A DNA stretch of 64,000 nt from Verrucomicrobiota bacterium (GTDB lineage: Bacteria; Verrucomicrobiota; Verrucomicrobiae; Limisphaerales; UBA11358). The stretch lies in contig JACZKP010000201.1 in assembly GCA_014860005.1 (NCBI GenBank), forward strand, positions 28,962 to 92,961. The letters run 5' to 3'. The notes under the pieces are model-generated. The model was not told the origin of the DNA. It ran no database searches and worked only from the letters and a program-made list of their open reading frames with translations. Position numbers and translations under genes: made by a program. This document shows positions 60,733 to 64,000 of this stretch, piece by piece. Within the stretch, counting starts at the first letter, position 1. Every line of letters starts with the position of its first letter.

Positions 60733-61979
60733 ATCTGGGAATGTCACGCAAACCGCGCTTGTCATCGGCCGACACCGGCGTAGATTCACCGTCAATGAAT
60801 CTGCCGCAAAAGCAATTCTCCCTGAACCGCGCAACGCCCGGAATGCCTCTTTCTTTCAACGGATGGATTCCGCTACTCACCGCGGCGCTCGCACTGTTTG
60901 GTTTCACCGCGGAAGCGGCCGGAAAGCGACAAACGGTGGTTTCCATCCACGGCGAGCAATTTTTCATCAATGGCGAACCGACTTACAAAGGGGTTGTTTG
61001 GAAGGGGCACAAAATCGAGGGCCTGCTCATGAATGCCCGGCTCGTCCAGGGCATCTTCGACGATTTGAATCCCGAAACGCGCAGCCGCTGGGCTTACCCG
61101 GACACCGGCCAGTGGGATGCGGATCGCAACACTCGGGAATTCGTTCAAGCCATGCCCACCTGGCGCAAGCATGGGCTGCTCTGCGCGGTCGTCAATTTGC
61201 AGGGCGGCAGCCCGGAGGGTTATTCCCGCGCCCAACCGTGGCACAATTCCGCCATCAGCGCCGACGGCTCGCTTCGAGAACCGTTCATGGGCCGGTTGGA
61301 AAAAATCATGGACCGCGCAGACGAACTGGGCATGGTGATCATGCTCGGCATCTTCTACTTCGGCCAGGATCAACGGCTCGAAAGCGAAGCGGCAGTGAAA
61401 CGGGCGGTCGAAAACACCGTGGACTGGATCGCGCAGCGCGGTTACCGGAACGTGCTGCTCGAAATTGCGAACGAGTGCGACAACGCCGCTTACGATCGCG
61501 ACATCATCAAGGCGCCGCGCGTGCATGAGTTGATTGAGCTGGCCCAAAAACGCGCCGCCCAGCACAAGCTCCCGCTGCCGGTCAGCGTCAGCTACAACGG
61601 CGGCTCCATTCCCAGAACGAACGTAGTCCGCATAGCCGATTTCGTGCTGCTGCATGGGAATGGCGTCGGCGATCCGAAGCGCATGACCCAAATGGTGCGC
61701 ACCGTTCGGGGCCTCGCCGGGTACACACCCAAGCCGATCGTCAACAACGAGGACGATCAACCCTGGCGACGAGCCGACCAGGGCTTTGGCGCCGACGGCA
61801 ACAACTTCGTCGCCTGCGTGAAGGAATACGCCTCCTGGGGTTACTTCGATTTCCGTGACCAACAGGAGTTGAAGGACTTCAACCAAGGCTTTCAAAGCGT
61901 GCCGGTGAATTGGGAGATCAGTTCCGAGCGCAAACGGGCTTTCTTCAACCTCCTGGCGGAAATCACCGGGCACCGCTGA
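60729..61979 (+). CDS. Secreted GH5-like glycoside hydrolase
   Basis: A protein of up to 416 aa with a (beta/alpha)8 glycoside-hydrolase look. '[20 protein letters not shown]' is the entry strand, '[20 protein letters not shown]' bears the likely acid/base (E near 249 in 'NEC'), and '[18 protein letters not shown]' the likely nucleophile (E near 341). This resembles clan-A/GH5-type hydrolases; the substrate is unknown. The GTG at 60729 overlaps the kbl stop (GTGA). The hydrophobic signal segment ([20 protein letters not shown]) starts about residue 46, so ATG 60795 or 60843 may be the real start. Confidence 0.75.
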   Translation: MNLGMSRKPRLSSADTGVDSPSMNLPQKQFSLNRATPGMPLSFNGWIPLLTAALALFGFTAEAAGKRQTVVSIHGEQFFINGEPTYKGVVWKGHKIEGLLMNARLVQGIFDDLNPETRSRWAYPDTGQWDADRNTREFVQAMPTWRKHGLLCAVVNLQGGSPEGYSRAQPWHNSAISADGSLREPFMGRLEKIMDRADELGMVIMLGIFYFGQDQRLESEAAVKRAVENTVDWIAQRGYRNVLLEIANECDNAAYDRDIIKAPRVHELIELAQKRAAQHKLPLPVSVSYNGGSIPRTNVVRIADFVLLHGNGVGDPKRMTQMVRTVRGLAGYTPKPIVNNEDDQPWRRADQGFGADGNNFVACVKEYASWGYFDFRDQQELKDFNQGFQSVPVNWEISSERKRAFFNLLAEITGHR

Positions 61980-62328
61980 ATTACGATTTGAGCATCAGTG
62001 ATGGCCACCTGGATAGGAAGAAGCGTATGGACCAGCCCCCTTGCAGTGCTGTTCGTCAGCATTCTCGCACGCCGCGAGGATTTTGGAGTGCGGTGACTTG
62101 TCACCGCTTTGGTGGCTTTGCCGACTTGTCGGCGAAGCAGAGCCGCATTCAGCGGCTCGTGGAGAAGATTGGACGACGGTTCGCGATTGACGGCGACGAG
62201 TCGCCTGCCAAAAGCGCGGACAAGTCCGCGCACTCCAAAGTGGTTGCGGCTTCGCCGCGTTGCGTTCGCTCCAGCCACGCTGACCATCGGCGTGACCCCT
62301 CGTATTGCCCGCATGCGCGCACCACATT
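61980..62328. other. 349-bp gap holding one palindrome
   Basis: Apart from the palindrome at 62081-62242, no gene or regulatory signal was recognised. Short frames across it are not credible. Confidence 0.5.
62081..62242. repeat. TTTTGGAGTGCGGTGACTTG palindrome
   Basis: Outer arms TTTTGGAGTGCGGTGACTTG (62081) and CAAGTCCGCGCACTCCAAAG (62221-62240), each itself a hairpin (GCGGTGA-CTTG-TCACCGC; GCGCGGA-CAAG-TCCGCGC). Further hairpins inside: CTTTGCCGA-CTTG-TCGGCGAAG and GCCGC-ATTCA-GCGGC. A fifth palindrome family in the window. Confidence 0.72.
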
Positions 62329-63225
62329 ATGACTGCTCACATCCATCGCGTCTCCCCGTGGAGTCTCATCATCGGGATCGTATTGCTGACAGCCAACGCT
62401 GGCGCATCATCTGCCACCGGCGTGTGGGATGTCAAAGCCAACAGCGCAAAACTGGATGACGCGACGCTGCCACAGGCCGTGGTCACCGAGCATCAACCTC
62501 TACCGAGCAAGGCCGCGTCAGCAGACTGGCAGCCGCTCTTCAACGGCACGAACCTCGCCGGCTGGAAGGTCCAATGCAAACCGGAGGATCGGTCGAAGAC
62601 TTACTGGCGTGTGGAGGACGGCTGCATCGTCGCCGATTCCATGGCCGATTCCAAACATGACTACGTCTGGCTGCAAACGGAACGGGAGTTTGGCGACTTC
62701 GAGTTGCGCCTGAAATTCCAGGCCTTTCGCGATTCGCCCGGCAACAGTGGCGTGCAGTTTCGCAGCCGCTACGACGAAGCGGCCGGCTGGCTCGACGGAC
62801 CGCAACTGGATATTCACCCGCCTGGACCGTGGCGCACGGGATTTATCTACGACGAAACGCGGGGCGTGCAGAAGTGGATTGCGCCCAGCCTGCCAAAAGT
62901 GAGCGATGCCAGACCGGAAATGGCACCGCCGAAACTGGTGATGTATTACAGCGATGACACGCCCGCGTGGAACGAACTCGAAATCAGCGCCCGCGGAACG
63001 CGCGTGCGTGCGATCCTCAACGGTGTGGTGGTGCGGGATTGGGACGGGGCCGGGGTGTTGGACGACGCCAAGCATCGCGAGCGCAACGTCGGCATGCGCG
63101 GCCACCTCGCGCTGCAAATTCACAAGGGTGACCGGCTCAAGATGCGCTTCAAGGATGTCAGTATTCGTGAACTGGGCGGCACGACTTCGGCCAGCTCACG
63201 CCGCCCGTTGCCATCTAATCCGTAA
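62329..63225 (+). CDS. DUF1080 (3-keto-disaccharide hydrolase-like) secreted protein
   Basis: A 298-aa secreted protein. Signal peptide (SLIIGIVLLTANAGASSA), then a DUF1080 concanavalin-like jelly roll: 'WQPLFNGTNLAGWKVQCKPE', 'WRVEDGCIVADSMADSKHDY', 'LKFQAFRDSPGNSGVQFRSR' and 'WNELEISARGTRVRAILNGV'. This family is very abundant in Verrucomicrobiota and Planctomycetota and includes sugar-hydrolysing/binding proteins (3-keto-glycoside hydrolases). ATG 62329 fits the signal peptide; the earlier in-frame start at 62305 adds only eight residues. Confidence 0.9.
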   Translation: MTAHIHRVSPWSLIIGIVLLTANAGASSATGVWDVKANSAKLDDATLPQAVVTEHQPLPSKAASADWQPLFNGTNLAGWKVQCKPEDRSKTYWRVEDGCIVADSMADSKHDYVWLQTEREFGDFELRLKFQAFRDSPGNSGVQFRSRYDEAAGWLDGPQLDIHPPGPWRTGFIYDETRGVQKWIAPSLPKVSDARPEMAPPKLVMYYSDDTPAWNELEISARGTRVRAILNGVVVRDWDGAGVLDDAKHRERNVGMRGHLALQIHKGDRLKMRFKDVSIRELGGTTSASSRRPLPSNP

Positions 63226-63675
63226 AGTGAATGGCGAACGGGTGCTGATGGTTATGCGTTAAGCGGCTCAGGACAGATGCCTTCTTGTCGAGCAAGCGAA
63301 AAGCCCGGGAATTGCGATTGATACCCGCTCCCGCCGACGAGAGGTAATGCCTCTGTCTTGCCCGGCGAAGACGCTCGTAGCGCAGGATTCCATCCTGCCG
63401 TATCGCGGATTTCCAATCCGCAGGCCTTCGCCAATGCCGGCGTTTTCGGGCGTTCAGACGATCTGCCGAATGGAATTCGGCGATACAGCGGATTGGAAAT
63501 CAGTTGTGTTTGGCATGTGAGGTTGGAATGCGCGACGGGGCGCGGGGCGGGTGGGATGTTGCTTTCCTGTGAGCACGCGGGCGATGGGGAGGAGGCGCCG
63601 AAACCCTTCGCGAACGCCCTGCGTACACAGCGCCGCCTGGAAAGTGGCCAGCGCACACTTCCCCTGGCGATGAGT
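63226..63675. other. 450-bp gap between DUF1080 gene and transposase end
   Basis: Contains the second copy of the 170-bp inverted-repeat element (63354-63502) and probably the right end of the insertion sequence at 63510-63675. No gene recognised. Confidence 0.5.
63354..63502. repeat. 170-bp inverted-repeat element, copy 2 (truncated)
   Basis: Reverse-complement copy of 13340-13509. It begins with TGTCTTGCCCGGC (one mismatch to the terminal repeat of copy 1) and keeps the internal palindromes (CAGGATTCCATCCTG, GCGGATTTCCAATCCGC, GCCGAATGGAATTCGGC). The match ends at about 63502, where the second terminal repeat is missing. Confidence 0.78.
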
Positions 63676-64000
63676 TCAGGCTTTTTTGCGCGCCGACGGA
63701 CGCGCGCTGTACTTTTGCAGCAACGCCACCAGTTTCGCGGCGCTCGCCCAGCCCAGCAAGTACATCTGGATCAGTTCCATCTCCCGCTGGCCGGGACGAC
63801 GACCGCTGTACTGTTGAAAGAGCACCGCCGCGATCAACGCCAGATAGAGTTGGAGGGCTACCCCTTCGGGCGATTCGGCAAAGAAATGCCGGCAACCCAG
63901 AATGCATTTGATCCAGCGGAAAAACAGTTCGATGGACCAGCGCCGGCGATAAATCAGCCCCACCAGTTCGGCACTGGCTTTAGCCACCGTCAAATTGGTC
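63676..64000 (-). CDS. IS4-type transposase, C-terminal part (cut by right edge)
   Basis: The frame is open to the window edge and ends at 63676; about 107 residues are visible. 'AELVGLIYRRRWSIELFFRW' and 'IKCILGCRHFFAESPEGVAL' contain the YREK-type 'Y-x2-R-x3-E-x6-K' motif with the third catalytic Glu of DDE transposases, characteristic of the IS4 group. A basic tail (YSARPSARKKA) closes the protein. The upstream catalytic Asp residues would lie beyond the window. It is likely an intact or recently active element. Confidence 0.85.
   Translation of the reverse strand, partial: TNLTVAKASAELVGLIYRRRWSIELFFRWIKCILGCRHFFAESPEGVALQLYLALIAAVLFQQYSGRRPGQREMELIQMYLLGWASAAKLVALLQKYSARPSARKKA

Noticed and set aside
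59494..60834. 446-codon antisense frame over kbl
   Set aside because: Opposite a clearly real PLP enzyme; no domain, low-complexity basic composition.

Overview
The window is GC-rich, densely packed bacterial DNA. Its content points to the Verrucomicrobiota, probably the Pedosphaeraceae/Limisphaerales side. This assignment is inferred from gene content; no 16S rRNA is present. The clues are a pseudopilin-like protein with an [21 protein letters not shown]-terminus and an H-x9-DG tail, DUF1080 and DUF3472 secreted proteins, a large MoxR/DUF58/BatA/DUF4159 operon, many ATGA-coupled genes, and many families of intergenic palindromes. No rRNA, tRNA or CRISPR array was seen.

Layout. 1-10.6 kb is an ion-homeostasis and stress block: the end of a CBS-like protein, an SLC13/TrkA-C transporter, an MscS channel, small membrane proteins, an M50 site-2 protease with CBS domains, a PPK2 polyphosphate kinase and a Ca2+-type P-ATPase. 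It also holds at least two genes that keep both ends but have lost the middle. 10.6-16.8 kb carries three enzymes that together make the lower Weimberg (oxidative pentose) pathway: xylonate dehydratase, a FAH-fold 2-keto-3-deoxypentonate dehydratase and 2-oxoglutarate semialdehyde dehydrogenase. A radical SAM protein follows. 16.8-27.3 kb is one minus-strand type I restriction-modification operon (hsdM-hsdS-cargo-hsdR). Its cargo is a DUF559 nuclease, an antitoxin/PIN pair and a HipA-like kinase/HIRAN pair. The cargo is separated by duplicated pieces of the hsd genes, and G-rich palindromes lie between genes and in frame within hsdM and hsdR. 27.5-37.4 kb holds a TPR protein, a pseudopilin-like protein, universal stress proteins and unknown secreted or membrane proteins, including a direct duplication.

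37.5-54.3 kb is a long plus-strand module: peptidase-MA/TPR protein, DUF4159, MoxR ATPase, DUF58, BatA-like vWA protein, a 1309-aa Q-rich coiled-coil membrane protein, a GATase/vWA-like membrane protein and a caspase-fold-like protein without an evident nucleophile Cys. An antisense PIN/Phd-type toxin-antitoxin pair interrupts it, and palindromic elements invade it, three of them inside reading frames. 54.3-62 kb is a threonine-degradation operon (tdh ... kbl) with a divergent XRE-cupin regulator; a DUF3472 protein, a TRIC/YicG channel, a C25-like secreted protein and a GH5-like hydrolase share its transcript direction. The window ends with a DUF1080 protein, a second copy of an intergenic repeat, and an IS4-type transposase cut by the right edge.

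The most unusual feature is the combination of several palindrome families, some as ORF-preserving insertions, with duplicated gene ends that delimit accessory modules inside a type I RM operon.
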